64,000 bases of DNA, taken from contig DAOTTU010000066.1 of NCBI GenBank assembly GCA_034437655.1, positions 56,602 through 120,601 on the forward strand, in the 5' to 3' direction. A program made the position numbers and the translations under genes. Positions 1 through 8,792 of this stretch are shown here, piece by piece (within the stretch, counting starts at the first letter, position 1; every line of letters starts with the position of its first letter). This stretch comes from J027 sp034437655 (GTDB taxonomy: Bacteria > Chloroflexota > Anaerolineae > Aggregatilineales > J027). A model generated the notes under the pieces. It was not told the origin of the DNA. It made no database searches and was given only the letters and a program-made list of their open reading frames with translations.

Positions 1-1203
1 ATCGTACAGGAATTTCAATTTGGCATGAACTGGTCAGAGTATTCGCGCTTTGTCGGTGACATTTTTGGCGCACCGCTAGCGATTGAAGCACTCATGGCGT
101 TCTTTATTGAATCTACTTTCCTCGGCTTATGGATTTTTGGCTGGGACAAGCTCTCCAAACGTGTACACCTCGCGTGTATCTGGATGGTCGCGTTCGGCGC
201 AAATATTTCTGCGCTATGGATTCTGCTGGCAAATTCCTTCATGCAGAACCCGGTCGGCTATGAAATCAATGAGGTCACCGGACGTGCAGAAATGACAGAC
301 TTCGGCGCGTTAATTACCAATGAATATATATTTACCCAATATCCGCATGTGGTCTTAGGCGCACTCACAACGTCCGCTTTCTTTGTGGTAGGTATCTCTG
401 CGTTCCGGCTTGTGCGTGAAATCAGCGACGGCGATCGCGAAGTCTTTAGCACCGCCCTCACGCTTGGTATGGTGGTCGGCTTAGTATCCGTGATTGCAAC
501 GATGGGCTTTGGACATATGTCCGGTCAAAAGCTCTCCGAAGTCCAGCCCATGAAATTGGCCGCTGCGGAAGGGTTATGGGAAGACGCAGACCCCGCCGGG
601 CTCTCGATCTTTGAAATTGGCGACGAAGTCAATCGTGACTCCATCGTTGACATCACCGTGCCATATGTTCTCAGCTTCATGGTCTATGAAACGCCAACAG
701 GTGAAGTACGTGGTATCAACAGCTTGCAGGCCGAATACGAAGAAACCTACGGCCCCGGTGACTATGTGCCCCCGGTCTGGATTAGCTATTGGAGCTTCCG
801 CGCAATGGTCGGTGCTGGTATGGCGATGATGGTTCTGGCTGTGGTTGGCCTGTTCTTGACCTGGCGCGGCAACCTGCTCACCAACAAATGGGTGATGCGT
901 GGCCTGATGCTCTCACTATTTTTGCCCTACATCGCCAACTCTACAGGCTGGATTCTCGCTGAGGTTGGTCGCCAACCCTGGATCGTCTTCGGTGTGATGA
1001 CGGTTGAAGACGCGGTATCCCCGAATGTTGCAATGGGCACCGTAGCTATCTCGCTAGTCGGCTTCACCGCAGTCTATAGCTTCCTGACGGGTCTGTATGT
1101 CTTCTTGACCTACAAGTACGCCAAAGAAGACACCAGGATTATTCCGGCTGAAAGCATGGACCCGCACCCTGAAACCCAGCCCGCACTTGACGGTGCATAC
1201 TAA
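1..1203 (+). CDS. cydA: Cytochrome bd quinol oxidase subunit I (5' end outside window)
   Basis: Quinol-oxidising, heme-bearing subunit of the membrane-bound bd-type terminal oxidase, which reduces O2 to water. The reading frame is open from base 1; the first residues IVQEFQFGMNW match the conserved segment that normally lies about 50-70 residues into CydA, so the Met at base 25 is internal and the true start is upstream of the window. Visible signatures are QPMKLAAAEGLW before the quinol-binding Q-loop, a short Q-loop, and the GRQPW motif near residue 325 of the visible part. Several hydrophobic helices follow. It is followed 25 bases later by cydB, so the two form an operon. Function is secure from the motifs; the missing part is only the N-terminus. 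Confidence 0.97.
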   Translation: MVQEFQFGMNWSEYSRFVGDIFGAPLAIEALMAFFIESTFLGLWIFGWDKLSKRVHLACIWMVAFGANISALWILLANSFMQNPVGYEINEVTGRAEMTDFGALITNEYIFTQYPHVVLGALTTSAFFVVGISAFRLVREISDGDREVFSTALTLGMVVGLVSVIATMGFGHMSGQKLSEVQPMKLAAAEGLWEDADPAGLSIFEIGDEVNRDSIVDITVPYVLSFMVYETPTGEVRGINSLQAEYEETYGPGDYVPPVWISYWSFRAMVGAGMAMMVLAVVGLFLTWRGNLLTNKWVMRGLMLSLFLPYIANSTGWILAEVGRQPWIVFGVMTVEDAVSPNVAMGTVAISLVGFTAVYSFLTGLYVFLTYKYAKEDTRIIPAESMDPHPETQPALDGAY

Positions 1204-1228
1204 ACTCGTATTGGGAGACTAAAACAAC

Positions 1229-2251
1229 ATGGACATTGAACTTAGCACTATCTGGTTTGTACTCGTCGGCGTCCTTTTCACGGGCTTCTTCTTCCTGGAA
1301 GGTTTCGACTTCGGAGTAGGTATCTTGCTCCCCTTCCTCGGCAAAAACGACAAACAACGACGCATGATTATTAACACGATTGGCCCCGTTTGGGATGGCA
1401 ACGAAGTCTGGCTGCTGACGGCCGGTGGCGCAATGTTCGCCGCCTTCCCGCACTGGTATGCGACCCTCTTTAGTGGGTTCTATCTGGCGCTATTCTTAAT
1501 CTTGATCGCGATGATTGTACGCGGTGTCGCCTTTGAATTCCGCAGCAAGCATGATGACCCGCGCTGGCGTCAGGGCTGGGACTGGGGCATCTTCTTCGGT
1601 AGCTTGATTCCAGCGATTCTATGGGGCGTCGCAATCGGTAACATCGTGCGCGGTGTCGCGATTGACGAAACCATGACCTACACAGGTACTTTCTTTGATC
1701 TGCTGAACCCCTACTCGCTGCTGGGTGGCGTGGTAACACTTGCGCTGTTCACCCTGCACGGTGCAATCTTCCTCTCACTGAAGAGCAGTGGCAGCATTCA
1801 AGAGGGTGCTGAACGTGTCGCCCGTCTGCTGTGGCTACCCGTCGTACTCGGCGCACTGCTGTTCGTTGGTGCCAGTGCAGTTGAAACCGACATCTACGAC
1901 GACCCCAACATTGTGACACTGTTCGCCACACTGGGCGCAGTCGTGAGCCTACTTGCAGTTGGTTACATGCTCTTTATGTCCAGGCACTACCTCAAGGCTT
2001 TTGCAGGTACTGGTTCTACTATTCTCTTTGTTGTGCTGCTAGTCTTTAGCGGATTGTATCCGCGCGTGATGCCTTCCAGCCTCGGCTCTGAATACGACCT
2101 GACCATTGAAAATGCGTCCTCAACGGACTACACACTCGGTATCATGACGATTGTCGCGATCACATTCGTGCCCATCGTCCTGCTCTACCAGGGCTGGACC
2201 TACTGGGTGTTCCGTCAACGCATCACCGAGGACTCACACCTCGAATACTAG
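1229..2251 (+). CDS. cydB: Cytochrome bd quinol oxidase subunit II
   Basis: Second membrane subunit of the bd oxidase, partner of CydA. The protein is 340 residues, the normal length of this family, starts MDIELSTIWFVLVGVLFTGF and carries the family hallmark FLEGFDFGVGILLPFLG and the GPVWDGNEVWLL segment near residue 50-65. About eight hydrophobic helices are evident. The ATG is preceded by GGGAG 11 bases upstream. It sits directly after cydA and before the cydDC exporter genes, the classical context for bd oxidase assembly. Nothing is truncated. Confidence 0.97.
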   Translation: MDIELSTIWFVLVGVLFTGFFFLEGFDFGVGILLPFLGKNDKQRRMIINTIGPVWDGNEVWLLTAGGAMFAAFPHWYATLFSGFYLALFLILIAMIVRGVAFEFRSKHDDPRWRQGWDWGIFFGSLIPAILWGVAIGNIVRGVAIDETMTYTGTFFDLLNPYSLLGGVVTLALFTLHGAIFLSLKSSGSIQEGAERVARLLWLPVVLGALLFVGASAVETDIYDDPNIVTLFATLGAVVSLLAVGYMLFMSRHYLKAFAGTGSTILFVVLLVFSGLYPRVMPSSLGSEYDLTIENASSTDYTLGIMTIVAITFVPIVLLYQGWTYWVFRQRITEDSHLEY

Positions 2252-2299
2252 GTAGGAGACGACCGCAACACCTGCAATTCGCGCTAAAGCTCAAAATCG

Positions 2300-2330
2300 C
2301 GCCTTCTCACTGGCAAACGGTGGGAAGGCG
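2300..2330 (+). other. Stem-loop between cydB and cydD
   Basis: Two 11-base arms (2300-2310 and 2320-2330) pair with a single G-T wobble around a 9-base loop. No U-run follows (the next bases are TTGTACC), so it is not a classical terminator. It could be an mRNA-stabilising or processing structure separating the oxidase message from the exporter message, or a weak attenuator. The structure is seen; the role is inferred. Confidence 0.6.
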
Positions 2331-2380
2331 TTGTACCATATGCTTAGAAACATCACAGACAGCGTAGGACTACATTATTT

Positions 2381-4105
2381 ATGGACAAACGCCTACTCGC
2401 GGAAGCCCGAACCGCACGCCGCGCTCTTATGGCAACAGTAGGATTTAGCTTTGTTATCGGGTTGGTTGTCATCGCCCAGGCCTATCTTCTCAGTACCGTT
2501 ATCAATAATGTGTTTATTGAAGGCGAAACCCTCAGCGCGGTCAGTGGTCTGATCTTTGCGCTGGCAGGGCTGGTAGTGTTGCGGTCCGCGTTCAGCTATG
2601 GCGAAACACTGGCCGCCGCACAGGTTGCCATCCGTGTGAAAGCAGACCTGCGTGAACGCCTTGTCACACACCTGATGAAACTGGGCCCGGCTTTTGCGCA
2701 GGGAGAACGCAGCGGTGAGTTGGCCAACACCGCCAGCGAAGGCATTGAAGACCTCGACGCCTGGTTTAAAGACTACCTGCCGGGGCTTTTTACTGCACTG
2801 ATCATTCCTATCACGATTCTGGTAATTGTGCTGCCGCTCGATTTACTGACGTTTGTAGTGCTATTATTGACTGCACCCTTGATCCCCGTCTTTATGGCTC
2901 TCATTGGTATCGCGGCCGGGGTGCTGGCCACACGACAATTCAACGCCATGAGCCAGATGAGCGCCCATTTCCTCGACGTCATGCAGGGCCTAACCACGCT
3001 CAAGTTATTTAATCGCAGCCGCAAGCAAGTGCAGACCATCGAGCGTATTACCGATGACTTTCGTGAGACAACGATGGGCGTGTTGCGGGTTGCATTTCTG
3101 TCGTCAATGGTGCTTGAACTGTTGGCGTCAATCAGTGTCGCAATTGTCGCGGTCGAGATTGGCTTTCGGTTGCTGTATGACACAATTGGCTTTCAAGAGG
3201 CACTGTTCTTGCTGATTCTCGCGCCAGAATACTACCTGCCGCTGCGGGCACTGGGCATGAAGTTCCACGCCGGGAAAGATGGCACCGCCGCTGCTGACCG
3301 TATCTTCGCCGTGCTGGAAACCCCACCGCTACAAGGCATGGATGGGCAGGGAGCCGTCCCCGAAAAGCTGGACATCCAATTCACTGATGTGCGTGTGGTC
3401 TATCGCGATGACGAAGAAAAACCCGCCCTGAATAAGGTTTCACTACGTATTCAACCGGGTGAGAAAATCGCGCTGGTGGGGGCTAGCGGTAGTGGCAAAA
3501 GCACCATTGCCAACCTGCTGATGCGCTTTGTCAATCCACAGTCCGGTGAAATTGCAGTAGACGGTGTGCCCCTGCAAGACATCAATGTGGCAGCCTGGCG
3601 CGACAATATTGGGTGGGTGCCACAGACGCCGTATCTGTTCAACACCACCATCGCTGAGAATATCCGCATCGGCAAAGAAGACGCCAGCATGAACGAGATC
3701 ATGGCCGCTGCGCAACAAGCCGCTGCCCATGCGTTTATTATGGGGTTTCCGGGTGGCTACGATACGCTATGTGGGGAACGCGGCGCACGGCTGAGCGGCG
3801 GCCAGGCACAACGCATCGCGCTGGCACGTGCCTTTCTGCGAGACGCACCTTTTTTGATTCTGGACGAAGCCACTGCCAACCTCGACATTGATACCGAGCA
3901 ACTGGTAGACCGGGCGTTGCAAGACCTTCTTGCGAACAAGACCGCGCTGATTATCGCTCACCGCCTGAATACCGTCCTCAAGGCCGACCGCATTCTGGTG
4001 CTGAAGCAGGGGCAAATCATTGAACACGGTACGCATCAGGAATTGATCGCTCACCAGGGCGAGTATGCCGGGCTGGTGCAAGCCTATGCAGAGGTGAAAG
4101 CATGA
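2381..4105 (+). CDS. cydD: Thiol reductant ABC exporter, CydD subunit
   Basis: Half of the heterodimeric CydDC ABC exporter, which moves cysteine/glutathione to the outside and is needed for assembly of cytochrome bd. The 574-residue protein has an N-terminal six-helix membrane domain (about residues 15-300), including the CydD-typical TAPLIPVFMALIG segment, then an ATPase domain with Walker A GASGSGKST at about 367-375, the signature LSGGQAQRIALARA near 471 and Walker B FLILDEATANLD near 491. It overlaps cydC by four bases (ATGA), so translation is probably coupled. A 129-base gap with a stem-loop separates it from cydB. Confidence 0.95.
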   Translation: MDKRLLAEARTARRALMATVGFSFVIGLVVIAQAYLLSTVINNVFIEGETLSAVSGLIFALAGLVVLRSAFSYGETLAAAQVAIRVKADLRERLVTHLMKLGPAFAQGERSGELANTASEGIEDLDAWFKDYLPGLFTALIIPITILVIVLPLDLLTFVVLLLTAPLIPVFMALIGIAAGVLATRQFNAMSQMSAHFLDVMQGLTTLKLFNRSRKQVQTIERITDDFRETTMGVLRVAFLSSMVLELLASISVAIVAVEIGFRLLYDTIGFQEALFLLILAPEYYLPLRALGMKFHAGKDGTAAADRIFAVLETPPLQGMDGQGAVPEKLDIQFTDVRVVYRDDEEKPALNKVSLRIQPGEKIALVGASGSGKSTIANLLMRFVNPQSGEIAVDGVPLQDINVAAWRDNIGWVPQTPYLFNTTIAENIRIGKEDASMNEIMAAAQQAAAHAFIMGFPGGYDTLCGERGARLSGGQAQRIALARAFLRDAPFLILDEATANLDIDTEQLVDRALQDLLANKTALIIAHRLNTVLKADRILVLKQGQIIEHGTHQELIAHQGEYAGLVQAYAEVKA

Positions 4106-5829
4106 CGTATCCGCAACTATTCCGCCGATTGATGGGCTTCATCCTGCCCATGCGCTTCAGCATCGGGTTAGCGGTGTTGCTCGGCGCATTGACCGTCGGT
4201 AGCAGCATTGGACTAATGGCGACCTCAGCGTGGCTTATTTCAAGGGCTGGTGTAGTAGACAGTGTTGAGGCACTGGGGGTGGCTGTTGTCGGGGTGCGGG
4301 CCTTTGGTGTGTCGCGGGCAGTTTTCCGCTATGCAGAGCGGCTCGTCTCGCACGATGTCACATTCCGTTTGCTGGCACGGGTGCGTGTATGGTTCTATCA
4401 GGCCATCGAACCCCTCGCCCCGGCGCGCTTAAACGAATACCGCAGCGGGGACTTACTCGGACGTGTCGTCAGCGACGTTGAATCCCTGCAAGACTTCTAT
4501 ATCCGCGTCATTGCCCCCGTGCTTGTTGGGTTGCTGACGGTGCTGGCGATGGTCATCCTGTTTGCGTTTTTCGATCCGCTGGCAACAGTGGTACTACTGG
4601 CGTTTATGCTGGCCGCCGGAACAGGCTTGCCGCTCTTTGCATGGTGGCGGACCCACCAACCCGGGCGGCGTCTGGTCGCACAACGCGCCGAATTCAGCGC
4701 AGCCTTGGTCGATGGCGTGCAAGGCATGGCTGACGCGGCCGCCTATGGCCAGACCGACCGCCATACCAAACGCCTGCACAACCTGAACGATGCCCTTGAA
4801 CGTGAAGAAAAACAACTCGCTACGTTGGACGGGGTGCAAGTTGCCGTAGGGCTGTTGCTGGTGCATCTGGGGTCGGTGGCGGTGCTATTCGTGGCTATTC
4901 CGCGTGTAGAGCCAATCTATCTGGCAACGCTGACACTGGCTACGGTGGCCGCCTTTGAGGGCATTACACCGTTGGCCGCTGCCGCCACCAATTTTGGCAC
5001 GGTGATTGCAGCCGGGGAACGTATCTTCGAAGTCGTGGATGCTAAAAAACCGATTAATGAGCCAGAAAGCTCGCCAACGCCTGAGAATGCCGCGCTGCAT
5101 GTTCATCACCTGCATTTTCGTTACACTGACGACGGGCCGGCCGTACTGCAAGATGTCAGCTTTGAGCTTGCACCCGGTCAGCGCATTGCGATTGTCGGCC
5201 CAAGCGGGGCCGGGAAATCTTCACTGGCAAACCTCCTGCTACGCTTCTACGAATACGACGAGGGGCAAATTCTGCTGGGTGGGAATAGCCTGCGCGACTA
5301 TCGGCAGGACGATGTTCACCGCCATGTCAGCCTGATGTCACAGCGCACCCACCTCTTTAACACGTCCATTCGTGAAAACATCGCCATCGCCCGGCAGGAC
5401 GCCACCGACGATGAAGTCATCGAAGCCGCTAAACAGGCACGTATTCATGAATTTGTAGAAGGCTTGCCAAACGGGTACCAAACCTTAGTCGGCGAAGCTG
5501 GGGCACAATTGAGTGGCGGAGAACGCCAGCGTGTGGCGTTGGCCCGCGTTTTGCTGAAAAATGCACCGATCATGATCCTTGACGAAGCTACCGCTAACCT
5601 TGATGCCGTCACTGAACAACACATTTTACGCGACCTCTACGCCGCCGCCAGTGACCGCACCTTGCTTGTCATCACGCACCGCCTGACGATGCTCGACCGT
5701 ATGGACGAAATTCTGGTGCTGGACAATGGTCAGGTCGTTGAGCGGGGTACACAGATGACCTTACTCGCGCAGAATGGTATGTTCAAGCAAATGTGGGACA
5801 GTCAGCGGCAGATGCTGCTAGAGGTCTAG
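4102..5829 (+). CDS. cydC: Thiol reductant ABC exporter, CydC subunit
   Basis: Second half of the CydDC exporter. The 575-residue protein shows the CydC-type start of the membrane domain (SSIGLMATSAWLISRAG near residues 33-49 and VFRYAERLVSHDVTFRLLAR near 75-95), followed by an ATPase domain with Walker A GPSGAGKSS near 366, signature LSGGERQRVALAR near 470 and Walker B MILDEATANLD. The start codon overlaps the cydD stop codon. Its 3' end overlaps the convergent phosphoesterase gene by 12 bases. Order cydA-cydB-cydD-cydC is as in many bacteria. Confidence 0.95.
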   Translation: MTYPQLFRRLMGFILPMRFSIGLAVLLGALTVGSSIGLMATSAWLISRAGVVDSVEALGVAVVGVRAFGVSRAVFRYAERLVSHDVTFRLLARVRVWFYQAIEPLAPARLNEYRSGDLLGRVVSDVESLQDFYIRVIAPVLVGLLTVLAMVILFAFFDPLATVVLLAFMLAAGTGLPLFAWWRTHQPGRRLVAQRAEFSAALVDGVQGMADAAAYGQTDRHTKRLHNLNDALEREEKQLATLDGVQVAVGLLLVHLGSVAVLFVAIPRVEPIYLATLTLATVAAFEGITPLAAAATNFGTVIAAGERIFEVVDAKKPINEPESSPTPENAALHVHHLHFRYTDDGPAVLQDVSFELAPGQRIAIVGPSGAGKSSLANLLLRFYEYDEGQILLGGNSLRDYRQDDVHRHVSLMSQRTHLFNTSIRENIAIARQDATDDEVIEAAKQARIHEFVEGLPNGYQTLVGEAGAQLSGGERQRVALARVLLKNAPIMILDEATANLDAVTEQHILRDLYAAASDRTLLVITHRLTMLDRMDEILVLDNGQVVERGTQMTLLAQNGMFKQMWDSQRQMLLEV

Positions 5830-6648
5830 AGTTAGGCCCAGTTCCGCATAGGAGGTATCGAGCGCGGTCTGTTCGTCAATACCCTGTGAAATTAGCTCCT
5901 GCACCCGGCGCATAAAAGGAACGATGTAGCGCTTGCCGTGCAGGGTTTCGGCGAGCAGTACATAAGACATTGTGCCCCCTGCTGCCAGCAGGCCAACTTC
6001 CTCAGCCATTTGTTTAACCGGGGCAACATCATAGGCCACGCGCCGAAATTCAACTGCAAGGCTTTCTGCTGAAAAGTTCAGGATACAATAGGATGCGGCC
6101 GGGTTATCATCCAGCGGCATACCGACAGAACCGGGATTCACCAACTGTTTGCCGCGCCAATTACGCATAAACGGAACATGGGTATGGGCCGTGATAATCA
6201 CAGGTTGTTCAATGTCGAGAAAACTTGGCGACACCTGGCTGTCAGGCGTATCATGGCGCACCCCACCCCGCAGATTATCCGGCGCACCGTGCATGATCGC
6301 GACATCCCCCCGGACGATTGAACGCGGCAAATTGCGCACATAGTCCAGATCAGCCGTTGTGCATTGTTCAAGCGTCCAGTATGAGGGCTGCCACGAGGGG
6401 CGATACTGACCGTTCTCATTCACCAATGTTTCAGCGGCCTGCAAAACATACTGCTCATGATTGCCCATCAGCACAGTAGCGTTGAGAGCATACAGGCGCT
6501 CAAGGACAGCACGCGGAGCCGGCCCGGCGTTGATTGAATCCCCATTAACGATCATTTCATCTACAGCAGGTTGCGTTGCAAGGTCGGCCAATACGGCATC
6601 CAGGGCATGTATATTGCTGTGGATGTCGGCCAGAATGGCATAGCGCAT
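5818..6648 (-). CDS. Calcineurin-like metallophosphoesterase
   Basis: Predicted two-metal phosphoesterase of the YfcE/DNA-repair-like family. The 276-residue protein has the metal-binding series in order: DIHSN (residues 8-12), NGDSINAGP (about 35-43), GNHEQ (about 62-66), MHGAPDN near 118 and TAHTHVP near 153, followed by NPGSVG. The usual GHTH reads AHTH here, a conservative change that keeps both histidines. It has no signal peptide, so it is probably cytoplasmic. The substrate cannot be told from the sequence. It lies just downstream of a tRNA-Lys gene with a terminator between them, and its end overlaps cydC. Confidence 0.88.
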   Translation of the reverse strand: MRYAILADIHSNIHALDAVLADLATQPAVDEMIVNGDSINAGPAPRAVLERLYALNATVLMGNHEQYVLQAAETLVNENGQYRPSWQPSYWTLEQCTTADLDYVRNLPRSIVRGDVAIMHGAPDNLRGGVRHDTPDSQVSPSFLDIEQPVIITAHTHVPFMRNWRGKQLVNPGSVGMPLDDNPAASYCILNFSAESLAVEFRRVAYDVAPVKQMAEEVGLLAAGGTMSYVLLAETLHGKRYIVPFMRRVQELISQGIDEQTALDTSYAELGLTLDL

Positions 6649-6673
6649 GGTGATCTCCTACGAGGCTGCCAAC

Positions 6674-6704
6674 AAAAAATCCACCACGCAATGGTGATGG
6701 ATTG
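6674..6704 (-). terminator. Terminator after tRNA-Lys
   Basis: Read leftward, AATCC and CACCA pair with TGGTG and GATT (a two-base bulge between the blocks) around the loop TTGCG, followed by six T residues. It lies a few bases beyond the tRNA CCA end and before the phosphoesterase gene, so it fits a rho-independent terminator of the tRNA transcript. Confidence 0.7.
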
Positions 6705-6705
6705 G

Positions 6706-6780
6706 TGGTACGCCTGGAGGGACTCGAACCCCCAACCAAAGGCTTAAAAGGCCCCTGCTCTGCCATTGAGCTACAGACGC
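6706..6780 (-). tRNA. tRNA-Lys (anticodon TTT)
   Basis: A complete cloverleaf on the leftward strand: acceptor arm GCGTCTG pairing with CAGGCGT, TA at positions 8-9, D-stem GCTC/GAGC, anticodon stem GGGGC/GCCTT with loop CTTTTAA giving anticodon TTT, T-loop TTCGAGT and a G-rich T-stem. The discriminator base is A and the 3' CCA is encoded in the DNA. The gene is 75 bases. It is preceded by a good promoter and followed by a hairpin with a T-run. Confidence 0.93.
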
Positions 6781-6793
6781 ACAAGCATGAAGC

Positions 6794-6822
6794 AGTATAG
6801 GCAAACCCACCCCGAAAATCAA
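6794..6822 (-). promoter_or_regulatory. Promoter of tRNA-Lys
   Basis: Leftward TTGATT (-35, 6817-6822) and TATACT (-10, 6794-6799) separated by exactly 17 bases. The predicted start is about 7 bases before the tRNA 5' end, which is the expected arrangement for a short stable RNA gene. Confidence 0.75.
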
Positions 6823-6839
6823 GGCAGATTTCGCCCCGC

Positions 6840-7571
6840 TCAGCCTTCCTGATCGAGCGTTAATAGATAAGCGACAATATGATAAATGTCGTCGTCTGTC
6901 AACACTTCTGTCCAGTCGCTGGGCATCACATTGGCGGCGTACATCATATCGCCCTGCTGTTCCAAAATATAGTCATTCGGATGGGCAATTGAGTTGTAGA
7001 GGTATTCGACCGCTGTCTGTCCGCCAACACGTTCGGCAGCGACGTTCGCAATGCCGTAGACATAGGGCCCGGTTCCAGGGACGGGTTCATTGGGGTTGTG
7101 GCAGGCCGTGCAGTTTTGCCCGGTTGAAGGTGACATCGCGACAAGGTTAAAGAGGGTATCGCCAATCGTTGGGTCAGCATTGGCTGGTAAATCTGGGAAG
7201 CGCTCATGGATAGTTTGTTCAGCAGCCGGGGCTTCGGTGGGCTCGGCAACCGTCGGTGCAACAGTTGGGGTCGCCGGGACGGGGGAAGCGGTCGCAGGAA
7301 CAGTCGTTGCAGTGGCTGCTTCCGTCACTGTGTCCGTTTCTGCGCTGCCGTCGCTGTCCTGATCCTGCGCTACAGTGATTGTATCTTCTTCAACAGCACG
7401 GTCGGCTTCTGCCTGTGCAACACGGGTTTCTTGAACGCTGTTTCGTGCCGAAAAATCAAAGGTGTTGGTGGGTTCAAAGGTCGGGCGTGGTTCGCTGGCA
7501 ACAGTGCCACACGCAATCAGAATCATACCAGCAATAATCAACAAACCACTTACGACAAAACTGTGTCGCAT
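6840..7571 (-). CDS. Lipoprotein c-type cytochrome
   Basis: Small electron carrier anchored outside the membrane. The chosen start (MRHSFVV) has GGAAAGGA just upstream; a start 24 bases earlier would lack this. The 243-residue product has a lipoprotein signal ending in the lipobox LIAC, then a long Thr/Ala/Pro-rich linker (to about residue 130), then one cytochrome c domain with the heme-binding motif CTACH and a likely distal methionine in NVMPSDW. The final segment DDIYHIVAYLLTL is typical of the C-terminal helix of class I cytochromes. It may feed electrons to a terminal oxidase, but linkage to the nearby bd oxidase is not implied, since that enzyme takes electrons from quinol. Confidence 0.88.
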   Translation of the reverse strand: MRHSFVVSGLLIIAGMILIACGTVASEPRPTFEPTNTFDFSARNSVQETRVAQAEADRAVEEDTITVAQDQDSDGSAETDTVTEAATATTVPATASPVPATPTVAPTVAEPTEAPAAEQTIHERFPDLPANADPTIGDTLFNLVAMSPSTGQNCTACHNPNEPVPGTGPYVYGIANVAAERVGGQTAVEYLYNSIAHPNDYILEQQGDMMYAANVMPSDWTEVLTDDDIYHIVAYLLTLDQEG

Positions 7572-7639
7572 TCGTCGGATTCCTTTCCAATACAACGTAG
7601 TTCAGCTTGTGAATAATACCACAGCACCCTTAAATACCG

Positions 7640-8665
7640 CTAATGTTTGCTGCTTTTAAATTGATAGACCTCCTGCTCGTTTTCGGCGTCAACAGGTTCA
7701 AAAGCATCTTGCACGGTGCGTAGATTGCGATAGCTTTCGGCGTCAATGCGAAGACCATTACGCGGCGTATTATTCAGTAAATCGAAAGTGGTATTGACCA
7801 GGCGCCCCACAACACCTGTCGGGGACAGGATCAAGTCGCCGGTTCCAATCGCAGCTTTGAAGTGATAACCATGCATCTCATCGTTGAGATTCAGGTTGTG
7901 TGTTTTGGTCAACAAGCGCAACTTATTGGCGGCCTGGTAGGCGTCTTCAGGGGTGTTGAAGGTCAACAGTGCAAGGTCAGCAACAAACTGCCGTACCTGG
8001 CCACGCAAGCCAACAATAGCACGTCGATGCAGGTCTGCCCAGCGCATCAGGTAGTCGTTCAGTGCCGACGGTGAGAAATTTTCGCCTATATGTTTATAGC
8101 GGTGCAGGTCGGTCACGAGGAGCGATACCCCATTTTCGACGTAGCTTAATTCGGTATTTTCCAGGGAATAGACATTAATGGGCACCGTGCGTCCACGTAG
8201 TTGAATCTCGCCGATGGGTTGAAACACAAAGTCACTGACGCCGGCCACTTCGCGGGTTGCGGCCGTCACCCAAACTTGATTGGCGGGCACACTCTTTTCT
8301 AACCGTGCGCAAACGATAATACCATCCCCCACAATATCACCGTCATCTTCACAGACAACATCTGAAGTGTTGACAACAATCCGCACGCCATCGACGGGGA
8401 GGCCGCCGGGGGTGTATTTCTGGCGGATGAAGTGGTCGCGGATGGCGTCTGCACAAATTAAGGCCTGGCGAGCACTGGTGAACGTCGCCAGACAGCCATC
8501 TCCGGTGAATTTGACGAATGTGCCTTCATGCTCGGTAATCGCTTCTCGAATCGGGCGCATAGCATCTTCGATATACTGCGCCGCTTTGAGGGTATCGGTG
8601 TTTGTCACTTTACGCGTTGTACCGACCAGATCAACCAATAAAATGCTGAGCGTTTGCGTGGACAT
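7640..8665 (-). CDS. Double class III nucleotidyl cyclase-homology protein
   Basis: Soluble 341-residue protein. The N-terminal half is a class III adenylate/guanylate cyclase domain: metal-binding Asp in LLVDLVGTT (residue 12), TGDGCLATF near 53-61 and the GDGIIVCARL segment near 125. In the last segment the conserved transition-state Asn is Ile but Arg is kept. The C-terminal half (about residue 178 on) is a second, degenerate copy: LLVTDLHRYKHI, VADLALLTF, and GRLVNTTFDLL, where Asn is kept but Arg is Asp. A working site would need residues from both halves, so activity is doubtful. It could be a regulatory or nucleotide-sensing relic. A candidate promoter lies at 8706-8735. Confidence 0.8.
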   Translation of the reverse strand: MSTQTLSILLVDLVGTTRKVTNTDTLKAAQYIEDAMRPIREAITEHEGTFVKFTGDGCLATFTSARQALICADAIRDHFIRQKYTPGGLPVDGVRIVVNTSDVVCEDDGDIVGDGIIVCARLEKSVPANQVWVTAATREVAGVSDFVFQPIGEIQLRGRTVPINVYSLENTELSYVENGVSLLVTDLHRYKHIGENFSPSALNDYLMRWADLHRRAIVGLRGQVRQFVADLALLTFNTPEDAYQAANKLRLLTKTHNLNLNDEMHGYHFKAAIGTGDLILSPTGVVGRLVNTTFDLLNNTPRNGLRIDAESYRNLRTVQDAFEPVDAENEQEVYQFKSSKH

Positions 8666-8705
8666 CGCCGTTTACGTCCTTTGGAAAGTTGAACACCACC
8701 GCCTT

Positions 8706-8735
8706 ATTGTATGGGCGATTGCTCAGCCCGCGCAA
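8706..8735 (-). promoter_or_regulatory. Candidate promoter for the cyclase-like gene
   Basis: Leftward TTGCGC (8730-8735) and TACAAT (8706-8711) are 18 bases apart, 41 bases before the start codon. The spacer contains GGGC and GCCC that could pair. Confidence 0.45.
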
Positions 8736-8792
8736 GCTAGCCCCCCAACCTACACGCCGCAGTTGCGATTGCCACAGCTATAGTTCTGGTAG

